From Calvatia gigantea (lineage: Eukaryota; Basidiomycota; Agaricomycetes; Agaricales; Lycoperdaceae): a stretch of DNA of 64,000 bases. The translations under genes and the position numbers were made by a program. This document shows positions 1 to 13,900 of the stretch, one piece after another. Location of the stretch: assembly GCA_025093985.1 (NCBI GenBank), contig JACAAK010000006.1:744001-808000 (forward strand). The letters run 5' to 3'. The notes under the pieces are model-generated. The model was not told the DNA's origin, did no database searches, and saw only the letters and a list, made by a program, of their open reading frames with translations. Numbering within the stretch: position 1 is the stretch's first letter; the number at the start of each line of letters is the position of its first letter.

Positions 1-303
1 GTTTGCGACGAGCTTCGGGCTCGGGCACAGTGATGCGCGACGCGAGCGGAGTGGCATTGCTGCCAGTGGCTGCCGAGTTAGAGGCAACAGGAGGTGTCTT
101 GGCTCGACGCGTTGCTTCTACAAGGGCATGAGTGGATGGTGGCGGCACGGTTTGTGCCTGCGACACGAAATCCACGTCCTGGATATAGCCGGAAGAGGTG
201 GCGGCATTGCCTTGCGCACCTCCCTCCTTTCCCTTTCCTTTCCCCTTTCCTCGAGGGCGCCATCGGCGTTTCTTCTCGCCGTCGCCTTCTCCTCCAGATG
301 GCT

Positions 304-334
<31 letters not shown>

Positions 335-1189
335 GGGCTTTTTAGACCCCGAAGGTTGCTGCTGACCTTGCGGTCGCTGTCCACCTTGCTGCTGCTGGCG
401 CTGCTGCTGCTGCTGCTGCCCACCTCCCTGTCGTGGAGTAAAGCGCGCTCGTTGCGCATGGGCAGTCTGGTTGGAGGCGTAAGCGGCAATGATGCTGCTT
501 CGGGCCTTATCCTACGTCAACTCGTGGAGCGACGTGTTTGAGGTGAGGAGCATCTGAGCTACATGGCTCAAAGACGGGTGGAGGGAGTGGAGGAGGACCA
601 TTGTTTCGATCTCCGGGGCGATGCCACTATCCATGGCGTCAAGCTGCCCGAAGATCTGCTGGAGCTCGCTCATCTTGAGCGAGGGATCACCGCCGAGAGG
701 AAGTTCAAACGTTATTGCGCGAATGAACTCATTATAGACCTGAGCTGGTCCAGGAAGGCCGTATTGGCCCTGCAACTGAGACCAGAGAGCGCGAGCATCC
801 CGGGCGGAATGCTTCAACATGCTGTTGGGGAGAGTTGCCTCTATCAACCCAAGAGCACGCATTCAGAGGTTGTTTGCCATACCAACACTGCGGCGCTCCT
901 CAGCAGTCGCAGGAATTGGGGTTCCTGGTCGTGCGGGACATGCCGGCGAAGTGCTAGTCGCCGGGGTAGCAGGGTGCTCAGGCCCGTAAGCCTGCTCGTA
1001 CTGGACGGGTTCGTCCATAGCTCCAGAGAAGTCCCATCCAGTCCAGGAGCAGTCGTTTAAGGAAATGCACATCAGTGCAGACCGAAGGCGAAGCGACCAG
1101 ATAGTGTAATTCCCCGTCCCAGTAAGGACGGGAAGCTGTCCGCTAGGGGTTTGAACAAAACCCTGCGGAGCAGGTGCCGGTTTGGACAT
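1..1189 (-). pseudogene. copia Gag, degenerate, partial
   Basis: The likely start is the ATG at 1189 (MSKPAPAPQG). The next part resembles the UBN2/copia Gag fold: GTGNYTIWSLRLRSAL near the N terminus, then ARALWSQLQGQYG and ITFELPLG. The C-terminal part, read in the same frame below base 512, is very glutamine-rich (CAG/CAA runs around 310-410) and then basic (KKRRWRPRGKGKGKG), as expected for a nucleic-acid-binding Gag tail without a classical zinc knuckle. Two in-frame stops interrupt it: a TGA near 863 (explained by CGA to TGA) and a TAG at 512-514 (explained by CAG to TAG). A degraded homologue lies at 54893-55255. The reading frame continues past the window edge. Confidence 0.8.
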
Positions 1190-1374
1190 ATCTAAGATTG
1201 GGTAAACACGCGTTAGCATCATGTAGGACTGCAGTGCGTGATGCACGCGTCGCAACATGGGGCAGACTCCGGGATCAAATGGACCAGAGGGCCACCGTCT
1301 CCCAGGTTGCATACGACCGTAGCCTCCTACACTCTACCAGCGTTGCTAAACGCAGTCGGAGTGAGCGGCGGTCG

Positions 1375-1386
1375 GGGCCCATAACC
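1375..1386 (-). other. copia primer-binding site, initiator tRNA-Met anticodon type
   Basis: Directly inside the LTR the minus strand reads GGTTATGGGCCC. This is complementary to the anticodon stem-loop of initiator tRNA-Met (GGGCCCAUAACC, with CAU as anticodon), not to a tRNA 3' CCA end. Drosophila copia is the classic case of such half-tRNA priming. The identical site follows the LTR at 54880-54891. Confidence 0.75.
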
Positions 1387-1795
1387 TGTTAAGACGAGTA
1401 CACCACAATAGCATAGGCTAGTGGCGGAGGGGAGTCGTACTCACTGGGTTTGTTGAGATGTTGATTGTAGACCGTGGCTAGTGGATATCTTAGTGGAATG
1501 TTGGGCAGAAGAGTAGACTAGATTGTCTAAAGAATATACGCATACTACATAGGTCTTATATATCTAATGTCTCTGGTCTGTGCGCCGTTCTACCTAATAC
1601 AGGTGAGGTCTTATCTGCCAGTAGCATATACAGAGCATACTGCGTACATTGTTCTATTTAATAGACCATGACCAGCAACCTAGAGTGCGGTCTAGTACAT
1701 TGTTCGTTATCTCTCTTCAAGAGTGAAGTACTCAAGAACCCGTTTCAGCTATAAACAGACTGAACCAACGTAGTGGTACGGATCGAGATTCAACA
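1387..1795 (-). repeat. 5' LTR of copia element 1 (409 bp, family A-short)
   Basis: The ends are TGTTGAATC and CTTAACA on the minus strand. It is very similar to 62141-62549 (also 409 bp) and to the solo LTR 3853-4262. The flank at 1796 onward does not belong to the element. Confidence 0.88.
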
Positions 1796-1824
1796 TTCAT
1801 TGTAAGCAAGTATTGTGATCTCAT

Positions 1825-2783
1825 TCTGTTTACTAGTATACCTCCATGTGCCTTTACCCTGTGTCTGTTTCTTTAGCTATATCTGTCTCAGTGTTCTCCA
1901 GACTGACTCACACATCAACATTCCCTGTTGTACAGACATTTCATGTATAACTCCATCTGTTCAACCAGATGGCTCTTGTCTATTTAAGCATAGTTACCAC
2001 CACTTGCATTCAGTATGCTTAACCATCTTGTGCTTTTCCTTTGTCACAACCCATATGCTTAACCATCTTGTGCTTTTCCTTTGTCACAACCCATATGCAT
2101 GCTCACCTGCTTCACCTGCTCATACCCGAACTATATCCCATTTATATTTTATTTACCATTCACTCTCACTCACTCTCCTCTGCCTCCCCCACACTCTATT
2201 CTTATTATTGACATCTGACATTAATTTCTGATTATCCTTCTTGTACATTTCTCTGGTTATTATATCTACCCCTGTTTCCATTGCAATTCTCTTTTTCCCA
2301 TTCATGATGTTCCTGTTTCACCTTATTCCTTTTAGTTAGTTGCATGTCTGGTGTTTCTATCTAGCAGCCGTACCTGGCTAGCACATGAAGTCATAGTAGT
2401 TTCCTTTTGTAGAACCACTCTCCCTCAAGTATATAAACTGTAGCTACTTTACTTGTAATCCTCAGTCTGAAATCAACTTACTGTAGTAACACACTACTTC
2501 TGTTCCACCTCTGCCTCTGTCTCTGTCCTCGCCTCTGTCTCTGCCCTCATTCCTTGTTCTAAAGTTAGGACCACTCATCAGCAGAAAGGCACAACACATA
2601 TGTTGAAGCCACGGTCCTCCTGAGTTCACCCACTTCACCCACCTTTGTCTGCATTCACACATAACCCTCAGGTGTCTAGACTTCAGTTGTCTCACCCATG
2701 TGATCTGCACTTAACACCCTTTCATCATACTCAAGTCTTACCTAAGCTGCAACCTGAGTTAACAACTTGTAAAGGTTGTAACA
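1825..2783 (+). repeat. LTR-family-B remnant (+), interrupted by other repeat-derived DNA
   Basis: From about 1825 to 2093 the sequence follows the 5' part of LTR family B (compare 3203-3392), including GACATTTCATG and a CATCTGTTCAACCAGATG segment. The 3' end of the family (CTCAAG...GTAACA) reappears at about 2730-2783. The roughly 600 bp between (2100-2710) is pyrimidine-rich, with a CTCTGYCTCTGY microsatellite near 2510-2550. It contains no gene I recognise and is probably another decayed insertion. Confidence 0.55.
2014..2093 (+). repeat. 40-bp tandem duplication inside LTR-B remnant
   Basis: Two adjacent exact 40-bp copies (2014-2053 and 2054-2093), each beginning TATGCTTAACCATCTTGTGC. 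Other LTR-B copies have only one, so this is a local duplication in this copy. Confidence 0.85.
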
Positions 2784-2974
2784 ACAAGCTAGATTTTCCT
2801 TTTCTTGTTAGATGACAAAGTTGGCAGACAAAAGAATTTTGGGGGTACTTGCCTTGTGATCCTCCATATGGAGACAGAGAACTTCTAGTGATGTTAGGTA
2901 AGGAGAAGGGAGTTTGAGATTTGGGCACCTGGATCCTGAGTCAAGAGGAGGATGTTGGAAATTGGAGGTTCCAT

Positions 2975-3172
2975 TGTTATGACCTTAGCAAGTTGTCAAC
3001 TTAGGTTGGAACTTAAGGCAAGACTTGAGGGTGAGTAAGGGAAAGATACAATTGGTTAAGCATAGGGAATACAAGGGAAGAGTACTATGCTTACATATGG
3101 GACTAGCTAGGGTGGAGGGCATCTGGTTGAACAGATGGAGATGTATGCAAGCCATACATGAAATGTCCAACA
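2975..3172 (-). repeat. truncated LTR-B (-)
   Basis: Minus-strand LTR-B whose 3' terminus (TGTTATGACC on the plus strand) is intact at 2975. The match stops at about 3172, inside the LTR, shortly before the next LTR-B begins at 3203. No target-site duplication is visible. Confidence 0.6.
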
Positions 3173-3392
3173 CACTGGGATCATACTATGAAGATAGATA
3201 AGTGTTGTGGTTTTCACTGCCTTCATCATATCTCCATGCTTGCCTCCATTCCCTATGCTGTATCACATCTGTTTCATGTATTCCTATCTCAGTGTTCTCT
3301 GAGTATTGACTTGTCTACTACTGTGCCATGTTTATTGGACATTTCATGTAGTAATCCCATTTGTTCAACTGGATGTCCTCTTGTATATAAGT

Positions 3393-3839
3393 TGTTGAAT
3401 CTTGATCCATACCACTATGTTGGTTCAGTCTATTTATAGCTGAAATGGTTCTTGAGTACTTCACTCTCAGAGTGAGTTAATAATGGAGTATGAGGCATAG
3501 GACTTCACAGATGATAGTACTTACAGCACTATACCACACCTTGTGTTACTGGTTAGAATGTTCCATTAGATAACATGCTATGTATGCATTATGCTCTCAA
3601 TATGCTATTGGTAGATAACAGCATTCCCTGTTTCAGGTTGTAAAGTGTTTTGACCAAGGACTTTAGTATAAATACCCTATGTAGTATGTATATTCTCTTT
3701 AGACAATTCCAGTCTTCTGTTCTACTCAAACCACTACTCTTTAGCAACACTTCAACCCTCAACAGCTCTCTATCTATCCCAGTGAGTGTGACTACCCTCC
3801 ACCACTAGTGTTAGCTACTGTGGTGTACTTGTCTCAACA
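3393..3839 (+). mobile_element. solo LTR-A (+), 447 bp, TSD TAAGT
   Basis: Copia LTR of family A with ends TGTTGAATC and GTCTCAACA. The perfect 5-bp target-site duplication TAAGT is at 3388-3392 and 3840-3844. No internal element sequence is present. Confidence 0.88.
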
Positions 3840-3852
3840 TAAGTGTACATAC

Positions 3853-4262
3853 TGTTGAGACGAGTACACCACAGTAGTGAATGCTAGTGGCAGAGGGTAG
3901 TCATACTCACTGGGATATTGGAGAGATGTTGCTATAATGTTAGAAGTGTTGCTTAAAGAGTTGTAGAGTTAAGTAGAGAAAGACTGGATTGTCTAAAGAA
4001 TATACACATACTACATAGGGCTTATATACATGTAGTCCCTGGTCTGTGTGCCATTCTACCTATACAGGTGAGGTCTTATCTACCAGTAGCATATATTGAG
4101 CATACTGCATACTAGGCCATGTATCTAATAGACCATAGCCAGCAATGTAAGGTGCAGTCTAGTATTTAGTCTGTTATCTCTCTTCAAGAGTGAAGTACTC
4201 AAGAATCTGTTTCAGCTATAAATAGACTGAACCAACATAGTGGTACAGATTGAGATTCAACA
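3853..4262 (-). mobile_element. solo LTR-A (-), 410 bp, TSD CATAC
   Basis: Inverted copy of the copia LTR, closest to those at 1387-1795 and 62141-62549. The perfect duplication CATAC is at 3848-3852 and 4263-4267. It lies 13 bp from the plus-strand solo LTR, so the pair forms a large inverted repeat. Confidence 0.88.
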
Positions 4263-4467
4263 CATACATACTCCTGTATTCTGTATGCTTAACCACCTCT
4301 GTTCTCCTCCCCTTGAATGCCCTCAAGTCTTAGCCTAAGTTGCAACCTGAGGTATCAACCATTAAAGGTCATAACAATAAGAATGATAAGATATGAAGAT
4401 AGCTGAAGCAATGGTGTTATCAGAAATGAGATAATGGTCCAAGGGACTACTGTGATGTGATAGAAAA

Positions 4468-5375
4468 TCATAACATCCATGACTCATATTGAGGAAGAGA
4501 ATACAGATATGTAAGAGAGCAGAGGCAATTTGAATGGGCAGTGTCCAAACATCCTTGTACATATCTAGTCCAGGTCAATGTGGTAACCAGAAGTTGGTTG
4601 GGAAAAACATATTCAATAGTCTTCCTGCCACCTGTAAGTGTTTTTAATTTATGAGCTTGAAGAATGGACTTGTCAAAGTATTCTTCAAATTTATAGCAAT
4701 AGCATGATTTGAGTTCAAGCTGAGAAGAAAGAAACTGGGTTATAGCCTGCCAAGTCTTTTCAGCTGAACTTTTCTCAAACCAAAGCTTGTAGTCCACTGC
4801 AAATGTCTTAAGCTGGAATTTGCAATGTATTGGAAGACATTGGTGTAGGTTTGGCCAGAATGCATAGATGAAAGTAAGGCTTTTGAGATTGTCCATCTAT
4901 TCAAGACCTTGTCTCAAGAGACCACTATATTTAGCCTCATTGATTGGGTGGCCAACCTGACACTAGCTTTGAACAAGTTCTGCCAGTGTTGTGTTTTGTG
5001 AGATGAGGTTATTAGAAGCTTCATGGCTCTTGTAGAATTGATAGGAAGGCTTGAACACACAGTCCTACTATGATCTCTGTCAAAGACTTCAATCTCACAG
5101 TATAAGACCTGGTGGGCCTTGGGAAGAAAGGTTGTTGACACAAGACAGAGATTACAGAGGGCAATGGGCCAATTCTGTGTGTGTTGGATTATAGCATCTA
5201 TAAGCTCCTGGGGGATTTTCTGAACCAGATTCGCAGGTTCTTGGGGGCGTCCTTGGCCAAATCCACCTCTGGGCAAGAACATGAGGCTGATTCGGAAGAC
5301 TGGGAAGAATGAGACTGTCCCATGAGTTTTCTCAGTGGTTTTCTGATAAAAATCTCCCTTTTTATGCTCGTCCAT
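4468..5375 (-). pseudogene. F-box protein gene, broken (copy 1)
   Basis: The first open segment (5375 to 4914) has an F-box-like helix, IPQELIDAIIQH, followed by LCNLCLVSTTFLPKAHQVLY. This is the usual start of agaricomycete F-box proteins, which recruit substrates to SCF ubiquitin ligases. The second segment (4896 to 4468) is the C-terminal part and includes TIEYVFPNQLLVTTLTW. The two lie in different frames, and an in-frame TAG stands directly before the second (explained by CAG to TAG), so a frameshift plus a nonsense change separates them. A short intron cannot be fully excluded. The C-terminal motif matches TIESILPGRSLVTQLIW in copy 2 at 51866-52770, so the two are paralogues. Upstream DNA (5376-5700) has no convincing extra exon. 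Confidence 0.62.
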
Positions 5376-9139
<3,764 letters not shown>

Positions 9140-10045
9140 TGCGCGGGGAACAGTGAAAGTTGAAGCTTTGAAGCTTTAGGCAGAAATGCTGGTCATTCTT
9201 AAAGGATTCTGGTTGTATTTATATCAAGATCTTCCCAGCGATTTCGAATGACCTGCCTGGGGTAATTTGGGTGATATTGGCGCGCCAAACGTCCACCTAC
9301 GGAAGGAGAGAATGGGAAAAAAAATTGAAGGAGAGGTTGGTAATTGAAAGGTGGAAATGTTTCCGCGGATAGAGCTCGGGAAGGCGTTCATGTGGTCACG
9401 AAGACATGAACTCATCGGATAATTCGATGAGAACAGGCCAAAGGAGACGCAATGGGGAATTTGGGTTGGCGTCGGAGCGGGGTTAGCGTGAACACGCAAG
9501 GAGAATCCGTTGACATGGCTCGACAACAGGGTTCCGATAAAGGGCCGGGAGTTTTATCCGTGAACAGATGGCTCCTTCAACAACGCAGTTTTGAGTTTAG
9601 CGACGGGCCATGCGGCAAGCGCACCATCAATCAGGATATGACGAAGCCGTGGAGAAAGTCAAACACAATACCTCATCGCATCTGGTGCAATATTTCTGGA
9701 CGCTAAAATGTACATAGCGAGAGAACGAGCGGCGGCGGCGGCTAATTTTTAAACTAAGTATGTATAGTTCTGTGGGTTGTTGGCGAGGGACAAGCGAGTA
9801 ATTTGTGACCAAGAAATGATGGGCCTGAGTTGTTTGTTGTTGGTGTGGGTGTTGCTGTAATTCTCATCCAACCTCATCGTTGCCGACAACGACCGCGACC
9901 ATTTTCCTCCGTGGGCACTTCTTCACTGTCTGTGTCTGCAAACCGTCCCTCCTTTACCTTTTCTTCTCTGCGACCCTCCATTCAAACATAGTCTCTCTTC
10001 CCCTGCGCGCTGTATTATAATCCTTCAACTGCCATCATCCAGGTC
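9140..10045. promoter_or_regulatory. shared divergent upstream region, CDH / Spg1
   Basis: About 0.9 kb between two divergent start codons, so it must hold both promoters. The 200 bp before the GTPase start is pyrimidine-rich, typical of basidiomycete transcription starts. I see no specific operator I would name. Confidence 0.45.
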
Positions 10046-10946
10046 ATGTCTGCCACTGCGTCATCATCAACCGCACCTCCAACCGCCTCTGGCTCTCAGA
10101 ACAATGAAAATGGCGAAGAGCGTAATAGGTGAGCACACCCATCCCTCATTACACGTGTCTGCGCTCTCAACTCAACTCACCTCCCTCAGCGTCGTCATCA
10201 AGGTCGGCATGGTTGGAGACTCTCAGATTGGAAAGACAAGCTTAATGGTAAAATATGTCGAAGGCAGTTTCGATGAGGATTATATTCAGACGCTGGGTGT
10301 GTATCAACAGCCACTCTCGGCAACAACTCGCAGGGTTCACTGAAAACTTATCTCACAGGCGTCAACTTTATGGAAAAGACTATTTCAGTACGAAGAACGA
10401 CAATCACGTTTTCAATATGGGATTTAGGTGGTCAGAGAGAGTTCGTGAATATGTTGCCACTCGTGTGCAATGACGCAGTGGCGATCCTATTCATGTTCGA
10501 CCTTTCGCGAAAATCAACTCTTAATTCAGTGAAGGAGTGGTATCGACAAGCACGAGGATTCAACAAGGTATCGTCGTCTGCCATCTACTAGATTGAGTTC
10601 CGGATTCAAGCTTCCCTCATCTAGACCGCAATACCTTTCTTGATTGGTACCAAGTTTGACCAGTTCGCAACATTCCCCCGAGACGAACAGGAGGAAATCA
10701 CTAAACAGGTGTGCCATCCGCCGTTCCCCAAAAAAATTGCGAGCTCAATTTTCTCACAACTTTCCCACACAGGCCAAACGCTTTGCAAAGGCCATGCACG
10801 CATCACTCATCTTCTGCTCAACCTCTGCGTCCATCAATGTCCAGAAGATTTTCAAAATCGTGCTTGCAAAGGCGTTTGATCTCAAATGCGTGATACCCGA
10901 AATCGAGGGTGTTGGAGAACCTATCTTGATCTATGTTGATGTATAA
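10046..10946 (+). CDS. spg1: Spg1/Tem1-type small GTPase (septation initiation)
   Basis: Ras-superfamily GTPase at the head of the septation initiation (SIN) or mitotic exit (MEN) network, acting at the spindle pole body to trigger cytokinesis. After a Ser/Thr/Asn-rich N terminus ([12 protein letters not shown]) come G1 [10 protein letters not shown]3 WDLGGQ, G4 TKFD and G5 CSTSAS. The ending [11 protein letters not shown] matches the Spg1/Tem1 subfamily. There is no C-terminal CAAX box, also typical. Four short introns are inferred; the first two fall after GEERN and after IQTLG. Start chosen at the first ATG of the open exon; stop TAA at 10944-10946. Divergent from CDH. Confidence 0.93.
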
Positions 10947-13900
10947 TGGCTTGGACTTGTGTGGACTTGCGCGTCTGTTGAAGTGATAGGAGAGGTGTAA
11001 CTGATTCGCGTGTTCGGAGAAGTCCCGGCTTTTGATGGGACGGTGGAGGTGCGTCTCTAGTTTTTCTAAATACATCGAATAGCTCAGAAATGGATACCGG
11101 CGGGATAGTATACGAACATTAATAGGGTCAGCACGCCTGCAATGCCTTCAACGATCTAGAACGATGAAAATCAACTTGGGGGAAATTAGGCCAACATATA
11201 AGTAATTGAAGCAAGACACTCAATGCATGGACTTCCGAAAACAATCCTGCCCCCCCAGTTCTCTCCTATTTCCCTTCTTTTTTTCGTCCCCTTGTCTTCA
11301 TAGCCGCGAAGAATACCACAAAGTTAACTTAATCTATTCCCTTTTTCCTTTGGCTTGCAATTGTCCATTTTATAAACTGTTCTCGTCGCTCATTTAACTC
11401 CTTAATTTTTCTCTTCTCCATCACCCATCATATTCCTCCGCGCAGTGTCCCACTTGATTTCTTTCGTTAATCCAATGTCTTTTACACACCACCCCTTTTC
11501 CCGTATCTCCGTTGTTTAGTCGACTGTGTTATCGTGTCGTTGTCGTATCACGCTCGCTCGCTCACCTTCCCTGCTCCTTAGCCCATATCACCTAAATTTC
11601 TCCCCTGATCTTCGTTCTTCCCTTTCCAACAATCAGCTCTCAACCACCCCATTCCTGTCCTGTTTTCCGTTCTTACTCAGGATGATTTTTGGGTAAATTC
11701 TGTTGATTGTCTTGTAGCTCTTCGTCCCCCACCTCCCTTCACCTTATTCCGCCGTCCCCCCCTATGATAGCAATGCATTATGCAGAATTGATTATAGGAT
11801 TTTCGCTACTGATCCAAGTTTAAGCCAGATATTATTAGAGGCGATGCCTGTGTTCGCTTTTTTATCGGTATTGAACTTATGGGGGTGGGGTGATCCACCT
11901 GGTTAGAAGACTTCTCCATCCTTCAAGCTTCAAGCTTCCAAGCTTCAAGCCCCAAGCATCAACGTGGGGGAAGAGGCTCGTTGATGATAACGTCAATTGG
12001 AACTGCACTCCCCCCCCCCCCCACCCTTCACACTGACACTGTGCGGCATCGTTCACGTGAAGGCTATAATATCCTGCTCCAACTTTAGTTTTCCGAGATA
12101 ACAGCGTTGACTTCTTGGCGGTATTCTATCTATAAACACAATTCTCCTGCGTTGCGGAAAAAATACCACCCAATGAAGGGCCTGTGAGTTTATTTGATGC
12201 CAGAATCATTGCCATTACATAGTATGATGATACGAGACAAAAGAAAGAGAAACCTACCGAGATGACCGGTATGAAGGTATCGTAAGTGGTAAAGACCTCC
12301 CACCGGCAGGTAAGTAATAGAGTACTCAGTACTTCTTAAAACGGCGGCGTTAACCTTTAAAGCATGACAACCGGAATTATATATTTCGAAGAGCAACAGA
12401 GCTTCGACAATGCAGTGAATACAGGGAGTTGTTACATTGGCCATAATGAGCCGTGGGTGCAGGCCCTAGGAAATAGAAAGTCCCAGTTGGCGACTCGGAA
12501 CTTATTCCAACAATGTGGCACGAGATGGGCCTCGGCGACATTGACGTAGGAAGACGAGCAGAATTGACTAAGTACAGACGATGTCTACATCAATATTTCC
12601 AGCGAGACCGACCCGGGATTGAATATTCAGGGCCGCTTGTATTGACCTTGCTCAGCCAACACCGACGATCTGTTCATGGCGAGGGTGAAGGGATTTGAAG
12701 GAAGCCCATAGACAACCAATAATGAAAAACCAAAATCCCACCAATCCTTTTTTTATCCGCTCTCATCTTGTAGTAACCTCGCAAATGTTTAACTTGAACG
12801 CTTCTCCCGGGATGTCTTGCTCTACTTTTCCTCCCTCCCTTGTGTTGCCGCTCCGAACATTTGGATAGCTGTGATCGGCACGAGAGATTGTTACCCACCC
12901 ATTAAACAAACGTCTGAATAGGTTTATGGGGCTAATTCGTTCACCACTATTGGTTGCTGGGCGATGATTTCTTGTATCCTGAGATTCTGAAACGTTGTTG
13001 CCTTACGACTTCGGTTTCTTTGGAAGAGATTGTCAGGTCTTACGGTACTACTTACTCACTCACCTAACTGGTACTTAGGAGGGGGATTCAAACGCTAGGG
13101 CACCTCCGAAATTGCCGACTCCCTGTATTGGAGAAGTGGTTCTGAATACTTCGCTGGACAAGCTGTAACCCAACACGTTGCTCTTTACAAAACACCACAA
13201 GTCGAAGAACAATTCCGGCTTTGATGGACATTCCGTACTCTGTCAGAAATATCCCCCGGGTTTCGTCACGCTCGTCAAAGGCTCCGAGTGGGTCAAGTAC
13301 AAGGTCGCTCATAGTCCCTCCTTTCCATGCCGCTCCTGAACCCAGCCGTCGTGTGTAAACTTAAATCCAGCTAACACCTTGATTTAGGTCTTGTTCTTGG
13401 GAGACCACAGGTCAGTATCCCCTCTTCTAGTATGCGAGGCTCGGAGAATGACCTGCCCGAATAATTCCTGGGTTTGAAATTAAGCTGGATTGCGTTGAGG
13501 GAATGTGACCTTGCACTCGTATGCCAGAATACTGTGAATCTATCGGCATCATACTTTGAGCGTTGTCTGTGCTCGTACCGTCATTATCGTCTTTGCCAAT
13601 AGCAGTCGACAGGAACACATGCGAAGACCCCGAAAAGCCAGTCGACCATCCCCACACCGAGTAAATGCTTCCGACGAGTTATGGGGATATCCAATGGCCA
13701 GTGGTCCAATGTATCATATGTCATGAGCGGAGATGAAGCCAAGTACCAGGAAACAATATGGAGGTTGCCATAAGTAATGCAAAAGGTGCACTCAATCTTG
13801 CGGGCAACTTCATGGAGAAAATGATGTTCAGGCTTCCGTTTCCCCAATAGTTGACGATACCGCGTTTTTTAAATCCAGACATGAAGAAGATTGTGTGAAG

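Larger units (their letters stand above)
1..1795 (-). mobile_element. Ty1/copia element 1, 5' end (truncated by window edge)
   Basis: Read on the minus strand this is the left half of a copia retrotransposon: LTR (1795 to 1387), primer-binding site (1386 to 1375) and the gag region running off the window at base 1. The same LTR family and the same LTR-PBS-gag start occur at 54325-55255 and again at 62141-62549, which supports the assignment. The far end and its target-site duplication lie outside the window. Gag carries two in-frame stops, so this copy is not autonomous. Confidence 0.88.
3203..4376 (+). mobile_element. solo LTR-B host copy, split by two LTR-A insertions
   Basis: The LTR-B copy starts TGTTGTGG at 3203 and ends GTCATAACA at 4376. 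It is flanked by the 5-bp duplication ATAAG (3198-3202 and 4377-4381), so it is a solo LTR left after recombination. About 305 bp of LTR-B is interrupted by the two LTR-A copies at 3393-3839 and 3853-4262. The LTR-B at 53936-54241 (minus) is uninterrupted at the same point and shows the original target. Confidence 0.85.

Noticed and set aside
300..420. CAG/CTG trinucleotide runs as a microsatellite locus or repeat-expansion gene
   Set aside because: They encode the glutamine-rich tail of the copia Gag on the minus strand, in frame with its conserved part.
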